Translations under genes and position numbers: made by a program | The notes under the pieces: generated by a model | Told to the model about the DNA's origin: nothing | Seen by the model: only the letters and a program-made list of their open reading frames with translations | Databases searched by the model: none | NCBI GenBank assembly: GCA_016296885.1 | Contig: JAEDHT010000002.1 | Location: forward strand, 1 to 64,000 | Source: Clostridiaceae bacterium | GTDB taxonomy: Bacteria; Bacillota; Clostridia; Oscillospirales; Acutalibacteraceae | DNA: 64,000 nt | Direction of reading: 5' to 3' | In this document: positions 26,671 to 35,711 of the stretch, in pieces | How the letters are laid out: each line of letters starts with the position of its first letter | How positions within the stretch are numbered: position 1 is the stretch's first letter

Positions 26671-27356
26671 ACTTCACCTCCGACATTCGCACTGTCACTC
26701 ACAACATTGCCCTTATCAAGAACGATTACTCTACCGCCAAACTGTTGAACAAACTCATGCTCATGCGTAACGATAATTACGGTGGTGCCATTCTTGTTTA
26801 TTTCAGAAAGTAAAGTCATTATCTCGACAGACATCTCCGGATCGATATTGCCGGTAGGCTCATCAGCGATTATGATATCAGGAGCATTCACAAGCGCTCT
26901 TGCAAGGCTTACACGCTGTTTTTCACCGCCTGATAGCTCACTTGGAAAGCTGGATACCTTATGGCGAAGTCCAACAAGATCAAGCACATATAGCACTCTC
27001 TTTTTTATCTTTTTTGAGGGGTACCCCGTCACTCTCATCGCAAAGGCAACATTATCGAACACATTCATCTTCTCGATAAGACGGAAATCCTGAAAAACTA
27101 TGCCCATTTTTCTTCTTAAATATGGCACTTTTCGGCGTTTCATATTTGCAAGGCTTTGATTATCAAGGATAATATCGCCCTCTGTAGGCACATCTTCCCT
27201 CATAATCAGCTTTAAAAAAGTGCTTTTGCCGGCTCCTGATGCACCAAGTATAAATACAAATTCTTTATCATTTATAGTAATGTTCACATTATTCAGAGCA
27301 TGTGATTCTCCTGTATTGCTCTCATACGTTTTTGAAACATTTTTAAACTGAATCAT
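26667..27356 (-). CDS. ftsE: cell division ATP-binding protein FtsE
   Basis: ATPase subunit of FtsEX, 229 residues. Walker A is GASGAGKST near residue 36, the signature is LSGGEKQRVSLARAL, Walker B is DIIIADEPTGNIDP, and the switch His is VTHEHEF. The usual FtsE phrase GIVFQDFRLIEKMNVFDNVA is present. GGAAGG precedes the ATG. It is the first gene of the ftsE-ftsX-M23 operon. Confidence 0.96.
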   Translation of the reverse strand: MIQFKNVSKTYESNTGESHALNNVNITINDKEFVFILGASGAGKSTFLKLIMREDVPTEGDIILDNQSLANMKRRKVPYLRRKMGIVFQDFRLIEKMNVFDNVAFAMRVTGYPSKKIKKRVLYVLDLVGLRHKVSSFPSELSGGEKQRVSLARALVNAPDIIIADEPTGNIDPEMSVEIMTLLSEINKNGTTVIIVTHEHEFVQQFGGRVIVLDKGNVVSDSANVGGEV

Positions 27357-27387
27357 TTAGTCTACCTTTCCTTCCACACGGCATAAT

Positions 27388-27478
27388 AACTAAAAAAATC
27401 AGAGAAAGCAGAAGGAAATGCAGGCATACAACTTCAGAAATTGCATTGTCACACTTCCTTCTTTCTTAGTTATTCTTC
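27388..27478 (-). terminator. terminator-like hairpin after the PucR/CdaR-type regulator
   Basis: On the minus strand, GAAAG, AGGAA and AATGCA pair in order with TGCATT, TCCTT and CTTTC, forming an interrupted long stem followed by seven T residues. It lies between the regulator stop and ftsE. Confidence 0.5.
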
Positions 27479-27480
27479 AA

Positions 27481-28569
27481 TTAATATTTCATTGGAGATG
27501 ATGTAAGATACTTTCTTACCATAAGTGCAACCTTAAATACGATAGCATCTTCAAATTCTCTCAAGTCCAGTCCTGTAATTTTCTTAATCTTTTCAAGTCT
27601 GTACACTAATGTATTTCTATGAATAAACAATTTTCTTGAAGTCTCGGAAACATTCAGATTATTCTCAAAGAAACGCTGAATTGTAAAGAGGTTTTCCTGA
27701 TCGAGTGACTCGATAGTGCCTCTCTTGAAAACTTCTCTGAGGAACATATCACAAAGTGTGGTAGGCAACTGATAGATAAGACGTGCAATACCAAGATTGT
27801 CATAGTTTGCAACTGTCTTTTCTGTATCAAACACCTTGCTTACCTCTAGTGACATCTGAGCCTCTTTAAAGGAACGTGCAAGATCCTTAACACCTGAAAC
27901 AACTGTGCCTATGCCCACGATACAGTGGGTGTAAAATTCACTGGAAAGTGTGTCTACTATAGAGCCTGCCAGCTTTTCAAGATCGGTAGATGCCACATTA
28001 GGCTTAACCTCTTTCACAACTGCTATATCGGTTTCACTTATGTTAATAACAAAATCCTTTGCTTTATCAGGGAAGAGATTTTGAATCACATCATATACAG
28101 AGATATCTGTTCTAGATGTAATCTTAACAAGAAGGCAAACTCTTGTAGCCTCAGATTTAAATCTAAGCTCTCTTGACTTTAGATAAATATCTCCCGGAAG
28201 AATATTATCCATTATTACATTTTTGATGAAGTTGCCCTTATCATACTTCTCATCAAAATACAATTTCACATTTTTAAAGGAAATAGAGAGTACCTTAGCA
28301 TACTGCAAGGATTCCACATCATATCCATCTACAAATACAGCATACTCAGCACGTGTGCCATTACCGCCTATTGGGTAGAAAGTTTTACCTTCTACAACGA
28401 GTGGCTGCATAGCAACAAAAAATTCATTTGTAATGCCATCTACTACCTCGCCTATACGGTCTGCATTACTACAAGCAATGATAACGGCAGTTTCATCAAT
28501 TATACCTATTGTTTTGTTAACTGTCTCATATAGCTGGTTGACTATATTTTGGAACATTCTGTTTGACAT
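27481..28569 (-). CDS. PucR/CdaR-family transcriptional regulator
   Basis: 362 residues. The C-terminal helix-turn-helix of the PucR type (about 300-355) is clear: FFENNLNVSETSRKLFIHRN, then TLVYRLEKIKKITG. The middle (about 125-270) is a GGDEF-like or CdaR core without catalytic motifs. The N-terminal 100 residues resemble a small sensor domain (IGIIDETAVIIACSNADRIG), like sugar-diacid recognition regions. Its target is unknown: it is followed by ftsE across a terminator and faces the gap gene across a 380-base spacer. GAGGG precedes the ATG. Confidence 0.85.
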   Translation of the reverse strand: MSNRMFQNIVNQLYETVNKTIGIIDETAVIIACSNADRIGEVVDGITNEFFVAMQPLVVEGKTFYPIGGNGTRAEYAVFVDGYDVESLQYAKVLSISFKNVKLYFDEKYDKGNFIKNVIMDNILPGDIYLKSRELRFKSEATRVCLLVKITSRTDISVYDVIQNLFPDKAKDFVINISETDIAVVKEVKPNVASTDLEKLAGSIVDTLSSEFYTHCIVGIGTVVSGVKDLARSFKEAQMSLEVSKVFDTEKTVANYDNLGIARLIYQLPTTLCDMFLREVFKRGTIESLDQENLFTIQRFFENNLNVSETSRKLFIHRNTLVYRLEKIKKITGLDLREFEDAIVFKVALMVRKYLTSSPMKY

Positions 28570-28643
28570 AACAATCCCTCATTTCAAAAAAATTAATTTG
28601 ATTCGTATATAATTAAATACTTTTCACAAAATAAGTTATAACT

Positions 28644-28672
28644 ATTTTACTCAAAAATAGATTTAATTGCAA
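28644..28672 (-). promoter_or_regulatory. promoter of the PucR/CdaR-type regulator
   Basis: On the minus strand, TTGCAA (28672-28667) and TAAAAT (28649-28644) have a 17-base spacer. Confidence 0.6.
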
Positions 28673-28879
28673 GTATTTATTGCAAAAAATTATAAATTTA
28701 TATAAATTTTTATTATTTTTTGGTACAAATTAATATTCCAAGCTAATATTTGTTTATTTTAACAAGTGTCACTTGGACTCTCGCACACAAAAATCCCAAA
28801 TAAACAATATGCAAAATTCATACTTTTGTATTATTTCGGTGATTTTTTACGGAAAAAATAACAAATTTTTCTTAATTGC

Positions 28880-28908
28880 TTGTATTTTAACAAGAAATAT
28901 ATTACAAT
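28880..28908 (+). promoter_or_regulatory. gap promoter
   Basis: TTGTAT (28880-28885) and TACAAT (28903-28908) with a 17-base spacer, about 50 bases before the ATG at 28958. Confidence 0.6.
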
Positions 28909-28957
28909 AATACCAGTGTGTTGCGAGCAAGCGACACAAATTTAGGAGGTAATGAAA

Positions 28958-30028
28958 ATGTCAGTTAAAGTTGCTATTAACGGCTTTGGCCGTATTGGTC
29001 GTCTTGCATTCAGACAGATGTTTGGTGCAGAGGGCTACGAAATTGTTGCTATCAACGATTTAACAAAACCAGAAATGTTAGCTAATCTTCTTAAGTATGA
29101 TACAGCTCAAGGTGGTTATTGCGGAAGAATAGGCGAAGGTCTTCACACTGTAGACGTAAAGAGCGCTGTTTATGCAGAGGATGGCAAGACTGTTGTAACT
29201 CCGGGTGCTATCATTGTTGATGGCAAGGAGATCACAATCTATGCTAAGCCAAACGCTGCTGAACTTCCTTGGGGTGAGCTTGGTGTTGACGTTGTATTAG
29301 AGTGCACAGGCTTCTACTGCTCAAAGGATAAGAGCATGGCTCACATCAATGCAGGCGCAAAGAAGGTTGTTATCTCTGCTCCAGCAGGCAGCGACCTCAA
29401 GACAGTTGTTTTCAGCGTAAACGAAGACACACTCACAAAGGATGATCAGATCATCTCTGCTGCATCTTGCACAACAAACTGCTTGGCACCTATGGCTAAG
29501 GCTTTGAACGACTATGCACCAATCCAGAGTGGTATCATGTCTACAATCCACGCTTACACAGGCGATCAGATGATTCTTGATGGTCCTCACAGAAAGGGCG
29601 ATATGAGACGTGCAAGAGCAGGCGCTGCTAACATCGTGCCTAACTCTACAGGTGCTGCTAAGGCTATCGGTCTTGTTATCCCAGAGCTTAACGGCAAGCT
29701 CATCGGTTCTGCACAGCGTGTTCCTGTACCAACAGGCTCCACAACAATCCTCACAGCTGTAGTTAAGGGTAGCGATGTTACAAAAGAAGGCATCAACGCT
29801 GCTATGAAGGCTGCTGCAAGCGAGTCTTTCGGCTACAATGAGGATCCAATCGTATCTTCCGATGTTATCGGCATGAGATATGGTTCACTCTTCGATGCTA
29901 CACAGACAATGGTAGCTAAGATTGCTGATGATCTCTATGAAGTACAGGTAGTATCTTGGTACGACAACGAGAACAGCTACACAAGCCAGATGGTTAGAAC
30001 AATTAAATATTTTGCAGAGCTTGGCTAA
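28958..30028 (+). CDS. gap: glyceraldehyde-3-phosphate dehydrogenase, type I
   Basis: Glycolytic enzyme converting glyceraldehyde 3-phosphate to 1,3-bisphosphoglycerate with NAD. 356 residues from the ATG at 28958, which is eight bases from AGGAGG (28944-28949); an ATG two codons earlier is too close to that site. NAD fold [12 protein letters not shown] at the N-terminus, catalytic Cys in [13 protein letters not shown], then the phosphate-binding HAYTGDQ segment and [14 protein letters not shown] near the end. Codons are much more strongly biased than in the neighbours, as expected for a highly expressed gene. Single-gene transcript with its own terminator. Confidence 0.98.
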   Translation: MSVKVAINGFGRIGRLAFRQMFGAEGYEIVAINDLTKPEMLANLLKYDTAQGGYCGRIGEGLHTVDVKSAVYAEDGKTVVTPGAIIVDGKEITIYAKPNAAELPWGELGVDVVLECTGFYCSKDKSMAHINAGAKKVVISAPAGSDLKTVVFSVNEDTLTKDDQIISAASCTTNCLAPMAKALNDYAPIQSGIMSTIHAYTGDQMILDGPHRKGDMRRARAGAANIVPNSTGAAKAIGLVIPELNGKLIGSAQRVPVPTGSTTILTAVVKGSDVTKEGINAAMKAAASESFGYNEDPIVSSDVIGMRYGSLFDATQTMVAKIADDLYEVQVVSWYDNENSYTSQMVRTIKYFAELG

Positions 30029-30054
30029 TAATTAAGCAAACAAATATTTAAATT

Positions 30055-30088
30055 ATTCCCTCCTCAAATCAATGAGGAGGGAATTTTT
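30055..30088 (+). terminator. gap terminator
   Basis: ATTCCCTCCTC pairs perfectly with GAGGAGGGAAT around an 8-base loop, followed by T residues. Confidence 0.92.
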
Positions 30089-30107
30089 GTGTATAACGAA
30101 AAATAAC

Positions 30108-30333
30108 GGAGCTGTCGCATTAAGGTTAATATGCACAAATAAACGAGGTCATTATCAAAATTGGCTCCCTCTGACGAGGGAGCTGTCGAGTGAAACGAGA
30201 CTGAGGGAGAGAAAAACTGCATTTTTGCAGGATTTTTACCTTTTCTCTCCCTCAGTCAAAACTTCGTTTTGCCACCTCCCTCATCAGAGGGAGGCGCAAT
30301 TTGTGCAAATCGCCTCTAGTGCAACAGCCCTTT
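30108..30333. repeat. MITE-like interspersed inverted repeat
   Basis: About 225 bases that fold back on themselves. GACTGAGGGAGAGAAAA pairs with TTTTCTCTCCCTCAGTC in the centre, and CCCTCTGACGAGGGAG faces CTCCCTCATCAGAGGG further out. The outermost ends are related inverted sequences: GAGCTGTCGCATTA at the left, and GGGCTGTTGCACTA as the reverse complement of the right end. No coding capacity is credible. It resembles the CCCTC-rich palindromic elements seen in many gut clostridia, as I recall them. No target-site duplication is clear. Confidence 0.7.
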
Positions 30334-30354
30334 AGATTTTTAATTTCGATATAT

Positions 30355-30519
30355 TTAGTTACCCATCAATGCGCTAAAATCCATAGGGTTATCGAGTGAT
30401 TTTTGGTTTGCAGTGTCTGTGTCTATCACATCGCTGGTAATATCACTTGATGCAGCCATAACATCACAGGAGAAAATTGATTCCACCTCAACAGCGGGTT
30501 TTCTATATGTTTTTTTCAC
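30355..30519 (-). CDS. 54-residue acidic peptide of a small-peptide family (member 1)
   Basis: The start is GTG (30519), ten bases after AGGAGG; the frame is open further upstream without a better site. It begins MKKTYRKPAVEVESIFSCDV, followed by MAASSDITSDVIDTDT and ending DNPMDFSALMGN. The peptide at 46387-46548 aligns without gaps over the first 24 residues: MKK-x-Y-x-x-P, then DVMAAS at the same positions. Both also share a DTDT stretch and a DN...FSAL end. There is no signal peptide and a single Cys. The basic Y/P leader-like start with an acidic Ser/Asp/Thr second half recalls precursor peptides, but no modifying enzyme is adjacent. It has its own consensus promoter (30720-30748). Confidence 0.7.
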   Translation of the reverse strand: MKKTYRKPAVEVESIFSCDVMAASSDITSDVIDTDTANQKSLDNPMDFSALMGN

Positions 30520-30719
30520 GGTAAGTAAGCCTCCTTCCTCTATTTCACGCAGTAATCTATTATAGATTTGGGATATTAGATTTGTTAATCTACAGTAGTG
30601 CAATTTATAATCAGTGTAGATAAATTTAGCTACTTTGTAGATACTGATACGATTATTCCTTTTTACTGGGATTTATCTTGCTACACCCTCTATAATATGT
30701 TTGTTTTACACCGACGTAT

Positions 30720-30748
30720 ATTATAATAACATATGCAATATATGTCAA
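30720..30748 (-). promoter_or_regulatory. consensus sigma-A promoter of the small peptide gene
   Basis: On the minus strand, TTGACA (30748-30743) and TATAAT (30725-30720) have a 17-base spacer, a perfect consensus. It is about 200 bases upstream of the GTG start. Confidence 0.8.
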
Positions 30749-30836
30749 TTATTATTTATCAATATTTCATAATTTTCATCCAATAAGTATTTTATATTAT
30801 TTTGTAGAAAATAGAAGTAATATTTTGAATTTTCAT

Positions 30837-30864
30837 TTGATTTTTTTCCTCTTTATGATATAAT
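30837..30864 (+). promoter_or_regulatory. promoter of the glycosyltransferase operon
   Basis: TTGATT (30837-30842) and TATAAT (30859-30864) with a 16-base spacer, 80 bases before the first ATG. Confidence 0.65.
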
Positions 30865-30944
30865 CAAAATAATATATTATAAGGGTAATCTTACAAAAAT
30901 GTGATTACACATTTTATCAAGTCAAAGGAAGGAAACAAATAGTA

Positions 30945-32057
30945 ATGAAAAAGATTCTATTTCTAATACCAAATCTTTCGCATGGCGGCGCAGAAAAGGT
31001 TCTTGTAAACCTTGTGAACAATATGGATAAAACCAAATTTGATATTACTGTTCAAACACTATTTGATGTTGGAAAAAACAAGCAGTTCCTTTCGGATGAC
31101 ATAAAATATAAATATTGCTTTAAAAAGGTAATACGTGGTAATAGCAAAATTATGAAGCTCTTTTCACCAAAAACCCTCTACAAACGTTTTATAAAAGAGC
31201 ATTATGATATAATTGTTTCGTATCTTGAAGGACCTACCGCCCGTATAGCGAGTGGTTGTACCGAAAACGATACCAAACTGGTATCATGGATACATTGCAC
31301 CTATCAAAATAAAAAGGAAGCCGCAAAATCATTTAGAAATACCCAGGAAATGATGAAGTGCTATAATCGTTTTGACATCACTGCGTGTGTGTCAGACTCT
31401 GTAAAAGAGCAATTTATTAAGGTTCTTGATTTTAAAGGTAAGATCAAAACTATTTATAATACAATAGAAACAGATTTAATAGAAGAAAAATCTCTTGAGC
31501 CTATCGATGATATTACATTTGATAAAGATTGCCTTAACATTTGTTCTGTTGGAAAAATAATCCCTGTTAAAGCTTTTGACAGATTGACACACATTCACAA
31601 ACGACTCTTATCAGAGGGCATAAAAAATCATTTTTACATTTTTGGTGTTGGTCCGTTAAAAGATGAACTTGAAAAATGGAATATTGAAAATGGTACAGCC
31701 GACACATTCACATTTGCAGGTTATAGGGTAAATCCCTATAAATATATTAGAGCCTGTGATTTGTCTGTATGCTCATCAATCAGCGAAGGACTGAGCACAG
31801 CGGTGACAGAAGCACTAATAGTCGGCACACCGGTAGTAACAACGCTTTGCTCAGGAATGAAAGAATTGCTAGGCGAAAATGATGATTTTGGTATCATCAC
31901 AGAGAATAATGAAGAAGCACTTTACGAGGGAATAAAAAGAATGTTGACAGAAGAGGGGCTACTTGAGCATTATCATAAGAGAGCTCTTGAGCGTGCACCA
32001 TATTTTAGCACTAAGAATACCGTAAAATCCGCAGAGGATATGTTTTTAAGTTTATAA
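30945..32057 (+). CDS. glycosyltransferase family 4 (GT-B fold)
   Basis: 370 residues, cytoplasmic. The N-terminal lobe opens IPNLSHGGAEKVLVNLVNN, the acceptor-side start of GT4 enzymes. The C-terminal lobe carries the nucleotide-sugar site with SVGKIIPVKAFDRL and the EX7E-type stretch SISEGLSTAVTEALIVGTPV. It transfers a sugar to a lipid- or glycan-linked acceptor; donor and acceptor cannot be told. First gene of a five-gene run of polysaccharide genes. AGGAAGG precedes the ATG. Confidence 0.88.
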   Translation: MKKILFLIPNLSHGGAEKVLVNLVNNMDKTKFDITVQTLFDVGKNKQFLSDDIKYKYCFKKVIRGNSKIMKLFSPKTLYKRFIKEHYDIIVSYLEGPTARIASGCTENDTKLVSWIHCTYQNKKEAAKSFRNTQEMMKCYNRFDITACVSDSVKEQFIKVLDFKGKIKTIYNTIETDLIEEKSLEPIDDITFDKDCLNICSVGKIIPVKAFDRLTHIHKRLLSEGIKNHFYIFGVGPLKDELEKWNIENGTADTFTFAGYRVNPYKYIRACDLSVCSSISEGLSTAVTEALIVGTPVVTTLCSGMKELLGENDDFGIITENNEEALYEGIKRMLTEEGLLEHYHKRALERAPYFSTKNTVKSAEDMFLSL

Positions 32058-32081
32058 TATGCACAAGGAGTTTACAATATT

Positions 32082-33065
32082 ATGGACAACCTAATATCTA
32101 TAATTGTACCCATCTATAAAGTAGAAGAATATCTTAGAAAATGCATAGATTCACTCGTAAATCAAACCTATAAAAATCTCGAAATAATACTCGTGGATGA
32201 TGGTTCACCCGATAACTGTGGAAGTATATGTGACGAGGCTGCACTGCGTGATAGTCGCATAAAGGTAGTGCATAAAAAGAACGGTGGACTAAGCGATGCC
32301 AGAAACGCCGGTATGCAGGTTGCGACAGGCAAATACATAAGCTTTATCGACAGCGATGATTTCGTAACTCTTGATTTTTATCAAACTATGATTGAGGTTA
32401 TGAAAAAAAACGACTGTGATATAGTTGAATGTGGTGTGCTTAAGGTTAATCCCGATTTTGAGGATAACCATAACATTTCTAAAATAATGAGTGAAAAAAC
32501 ATATTTTGCCAAGGATGCTCTTCTTGAACTGATAAATGATGGCGCATTTCATCAACACGTGTGGAACAAGCTATATAAACGTGATGTTGTAGGAGATATT
32601 TTCTTTGAAAAAGGAGCCTGCAACGAAGATGAATTCTGGACATATCGTGCATTTGGAAAATCTAAAAAAATTGTAAAAATAGATTGCAAAATGTATTTTT
32701 ATCTCCAGCGCCCCGGCAGTATTATGGGGGTTGGATATTCTTTAAAACGCCTTGATGCACTAAGAGCCAAGAAGGAACGTCAGGCTTACTTAGAAGAAAA
32801 TTTTTCAGATATTGCGTCTTTGGGAAAACTAAATTACTTCTTGTCATGCTATTATGCATATAAGGCATCAATAAAATGGCTAAAAGGAAATGATAAAAAA
32901 ACAGCTAAAAAGACTATCAAAACTCATTTAAAAAATATTGATATGAGCAAGAATGACATATCTGTTATGACTAAAAAAAATCGCATAAGGTGCAGGCTAA
33001 TTCAAAATCCTGTAACCTTTGAGCTGTTAAGTCTATTTGAATGTATGATGGGAATCGGTTTTTAA
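32082..33065 (+). CDS. glycosyltransferase family 2
   Basis: 327 residues. The GT-A domain (about 1-220) starts LISIIVPIYKVEEYLRKCID and has ILVDDGSPDNCG and the metal-binding SFIDSDDF (a DxD-type motif). WNKLYKRDV in the second half is usual for this branch. The C-terminal 100 residues are basic and helical. AAGGAG precedes the ATG. It lies 24 bases behind the GT4 gene in the same transcript. The substrate is unknown. Confidence 0.88.
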   Translation: MDNLISIIVPIYKVEEYLRKCIDSLVNQTYKNLEIILVDDGSPDNCGSICDEAALRDSRIKVVHKKNGGLSDARNAGMQVATGKYISFIDSDDFVTLDFYQTMIEVMKKNDCDIVECGVLKVNPDFEDNHNISKIMSEKTYFAKDALLELINDGAFHQHVWNKLYKRDVVGDIFFEKGACNEDEFWTYRAFGKSKKIVKIDCKMYFYLQRPGSIMGVGYSLKRLDALRAKKERQAYLEENFSDIASLGKLNYFLSCYYAYKASIKWLKGNDKKTAKKTIKTHLKNIDMSKNDISVMTKKNRIRCRLIQNPVTFELLSLFECMMGIGF

Positions 33066-33099
33066 AAACCGATTCATCTTATATTAAAGGAGCAATCCT

Positions 33100-34131
33100 A
33101 TGCCAAAATTCAGCATAATTGTGCCAATTTATAATAGTGAAGATTTTTTGCATATTTGTATAGACAGCATTTTGGCACAAACATACACAGATTTTGAATT
33201 ACTGTTAGTGGACAATAACTCCACCGACAGCAGTGCAGAAATATGCAAAAGCTACTGCAATAAAGACAGCCGTGTGCGTCTGCTTCACGAATCGAAAAAG
33301 GGTGTATCAGCAGCCAGAAACTGTGGCATATTGAACGCTAAAGGAGAATTCATTGTTTTTGTCGACAGTGATGACTATATTAGGAATGACTATCTGGAGG
33401 TTTTTTTAAAAGCTTCACAAACCTATCCCGAACACGACAATATATGGTGTTCATACCAAAGAACGAGTAGCTATAAAAATGTTGACTATAGTCCGGCAGA
33501 TGCCCTTTCATCAGAGCTTTATACAATATTAAACCGAGATATGTATATGACACTTGCAGAAAAACGGGTTACACAATCTTGCTGGAATAAAATTTACCGA
33601 CGTGATATATTAATAGACAACAACATCCTTATGAAAGAGGGTATGAACTTAGGTGAAGATATTATATTTGGAATGCAGTATCTAGATTGCGTAAAAAACA
33701 CCGAAATCATATATATAGACAAGCCTTTGTATGTGTATGTTTGTACTCCAAAACCATCTTTGTCACGTATCTTTCATAGAAACAGACCTGATTTTACATA
33801 CACTATTAATAACAATCTGATTTTATATGCCTATAAATGGAAGCTTGATGAAAATGAAATAAAAAAAGCCTACAATTCAAGCTTTTATCGCTTTGAAAGC
33901 ACAATGTATGGTATAGTAAAGTACGACATTACCGTAAGTAAAATAAAACGAATAAAAAACTGTCATAAAATTTTGAGAAGTCCGGAATTTAAAACTGCCT
34001 TAAAAAAGTGCAATTGTAAAATTAACACTTTGCAGAAGCTAGCATATAAAACGGGATTTTATCCGTTTGTTATATTTAGCGATATGATTATAAGCAAGCT
34101 TTATAAGATAAAGCATAATAAGGAGAATTAA
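33100..34131 (+). CDS. glycosyltransferase family 2
   Basis: 343 residues, related to both neighbours. The GT-A signatures are FSIIVPIYNSEDFLHICIDS, LLVDNNSTDSS and FIVFVDSDDYI, with WNKIYRRDI and LGEDIIFGMQYL later. Its substrate pocket is expected to differ, because NNSTDSS replaces the more usual DDGSxD pattern. AAAGGAGC lies in front of the ATG. The next gene starts one base after its stop, indicating a single transcript. Confidence 0.88.
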   Translation: MPKFSIIVPIYNSEDFLHICIDSILAQTYTDFELLLVDNNSTDSSAEICKSYCNKDSRVRLLHESKKGVSAARNCGILNAKGEFIVFVDSDDYIRNDYLEVFLKASQTYPEHDNIWCSYQRTSSYKNVDYSPADALSSELYTILNRDMYMTLAEKRVTQSCWNKIYRRDILIDNNILMKEGMNLGEDIIFGMQYLDCVKNTEIIYIDKPLYVYVCTPKPSLSRIFHRNRPDFTYTINNNLILYAYKWKLDENEIKKAYNSSFYRFESTMYGIVKYDITVSKIKRIKNCHKILRSPEFKTALKKCNCKINTLQKLAYKTGFYPFVIFSDMIISKLYKIKHNKEN

Positions 34132-34132
34132 T

Positions 34133-35137
34133 ATGCCTGAAGTATCTGTCATTGTACCGGTTTATAATGCTGAAAAGACATTGCATAAATGCATAAGCAG
34201 TATTTTATCTCAAACCTTCAAGGATTTTGAGCTCATACTTGTGATTGATGGTGCAACTGACTCAAGTATAGATATATGCTCTAAGTTTGCCCAAACAGAC
34301 AATCGAATTTGCATAGTAGAAAAAGAGAATAATGGCGTTTCTGCGGCAAGAAACAGTGGACTTGACAATGCCACCGGAAAATATGTTACCTTTGTAGACA
34401 GTGATGATTATGTATCATCGGATTTTCTGGCTGAGTTGGTCGCACCTATGAAATCCGGTATAAATTTTGCACTTTGTGGGTATATGCAGATCGACTGCAA
34501 CACATCAGAAGAGCAAAGCATATTACCATATGAAGATAATAAACTAATATACGGCAATATTAATACCATTATAAAGCTGAATTCACCACCTTTTATATCA
34601 CAGCCGTGGAATAAGATTTTCCGACGTGACATAATCGATAAAAACAAAATAAGATTTCCCGAAAATATTTCACTTGGTGAAGATATGATATTTAATTTCA
34701 GATATCTCGACCAAATCATTGATGAAAAATATGCTATAATAAACAAACCACTGTATAATTATTATATTAATAATAATTATTCTCTACTCAAAAAATATAG
34801 ACCTGATCTTTTTGAAACTAACGTCTTTTTAAATGAAGAGTTAGATAAATTTCTAAGTTCATGGGATATTGATAATGAAACAAGAGTCTACTTACGGTCT
34901 TCTTTTTATTATAGGATGGAAAATGTGTTATTTAACACATTTAATGCAGAAAATAGTCAATCACTTGCACAAAAGCTGAAGTATAACAGATCAGTAATAA
35001 AGAGCAACGAATTTAAAAAATATTTAAGTTCATTTACCGGCAATCTTAATCTGCTTTTCAAGCTTTCGTACAAACTAAACACTTTTTTCTTTATTTGGTT
35101 AGTGAGACAGCTCAGAGGGGAGACTAAAAGAAAATGA
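34133..35137 (+). CDS. glycosyltransferase family 2
   Basis: 334 residues. VSVIVPVYNAEKTLHKCISS opens the GT-A fold, ILVIDGATDSS replaces the usual DDGSTD, and TFVDSDDYV is the metal site. WNKIFRRDI and LGEDMIFNFRYL match the preceding gene, so the two look like diverged duplicates. It overlaps the next gene by four bases (ATGA). Acceptor and donor are unknown. Confidence 0.88.
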   Translation: MPEVSVIVPVYNAEKTLHKCISSILSQTFKDFELILVIDGATDSSIDICSKFAQTDNRICIVEKENNGVSAARNSGLDNATGKYVTFVDSDDYVSSDFLAELVAPMKSGINFALCGYMQIDCNTSEEQSILPYEDNKLIYGNINTIIKLNSPPFISQPWNKIFRRDIIDKNKIRFPENISLGEDMIFNFRYLDQIIDEKYAIINKPLYNYYINNNYSLLKKYRPDLFETNVFLNEELDKFLSSWDIDNETRVYLRSSFYYRMENVLFNTFNAENSQSLAQKLKYNRSVIKSNEFKKYLSSFTGNLNLLFKLSYKLNTFFFIWLVRQLRGETKRK

Positions 35138-35691
35138 TAAAAAGTAGATCGGACCTAAAAGAATATATTTATTTAGACAACGGATATTTGCATGACATAC
35201 GTGATAAAAAATGCAACTTTTTGATGAAGCTCGTAAATGATCCTGAACATATGATAAATAAATACTTGCTCTATCTTAGGAAGCAAGAATATTATACAAA
35301 CACAGGAAAAGGCAACAAGCTAAAAACACTTTTTTCTCTGTATTATGAGAGAAAAAAACATAAAATTGGAAATAAGCTTGGGTTCTATATAGCCCCAAAC
35401 TGTTGCGAGTCAGGCTTAGTTATATATCATCACGGTCAAATAATAATTAACAATGCTGCAAAAATCGGTCACAACTGTCAATTTCATGGCAATAACTGTG
35501 TTGGGAATAACGGTATTACCGAAGACGCTCCCACAATAGGCGACAATGTTGATATAGGTTTTGGAGCAATCATAATAGGAAACGTTACTTTGGCGGATGA
35601 TATCAAAATAGGTGCCAATGCTGTTGTAAACAAATCTTTTACCGAAAAAGGAATAACAATAGCAGGCGTACCGGCAAGAAAAATAAAATAA
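35134..35691 (+). CDS. hexapeptide-repeat acyltransferase (serine acetyltransferase-like)
   Basis: 185 residues. The C-terminal half is a left-handed beta-helix of hexapeptide repeats (IGHNCQFHGNNCVGN, IGDNVDIGFGAIIIG, IGANAVVN) closing with IAGVPARKIK. The N-terminal half is helical. Such enzymes in polysaccharide clusters O-acetylate sugars; biosynthetic serine acetyltransferases share the fold, but the context favours glycan decoration. The ATG overlaps the stop of the glycosyltransferase upstream. Confidence 0.85.
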   Translation: MIKSRSDLKEYIYLDNGYLHDIRDKKCNFLMKLVNDPEHMINKYLLYLRKQEYYTNTGKGNKLKTLFSLYYERKKHKIGNKLGFYIAPNCCESGLVIYHHGQIIINNAAKIGHNCQFHGNNCVGNNGITEDAPTIGDNVDIGFGAIIIGNVTLADDIKIGANAVVNKSFTEKGITIAGVPARKIK

Positions 35692-35711
35692 TTTTACGAA
35701 GGTGATTTGTT

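Larger units (their letters stand above)
28570..28957. other. divergent promoter region between the PucR-type regulator and gap
   Basis: Very AT-rich, 388 bases, with one promoter on each strand and no gene. A regulator may bind here, but no clear operator is seen. Confidence 0.5.
30520..30944. other. divergent promoter region with long leader of the small peptide gene
   Basis: It contains the peptide transcript's leader of about 190 bases (30520-30713) with several small inverted repeats, for example TGTAGATT-AACA-AATCTA, and promoters on both strands. No other gene is seen. Confidence 0.55.

Noticed and set aside
30072..30335. Open frame on the plus strand after gap
   Set aside because: It lies entirely within the MITE-like inverted repeat and lacks a ribosome site; the sequence is explained by the palindrome.
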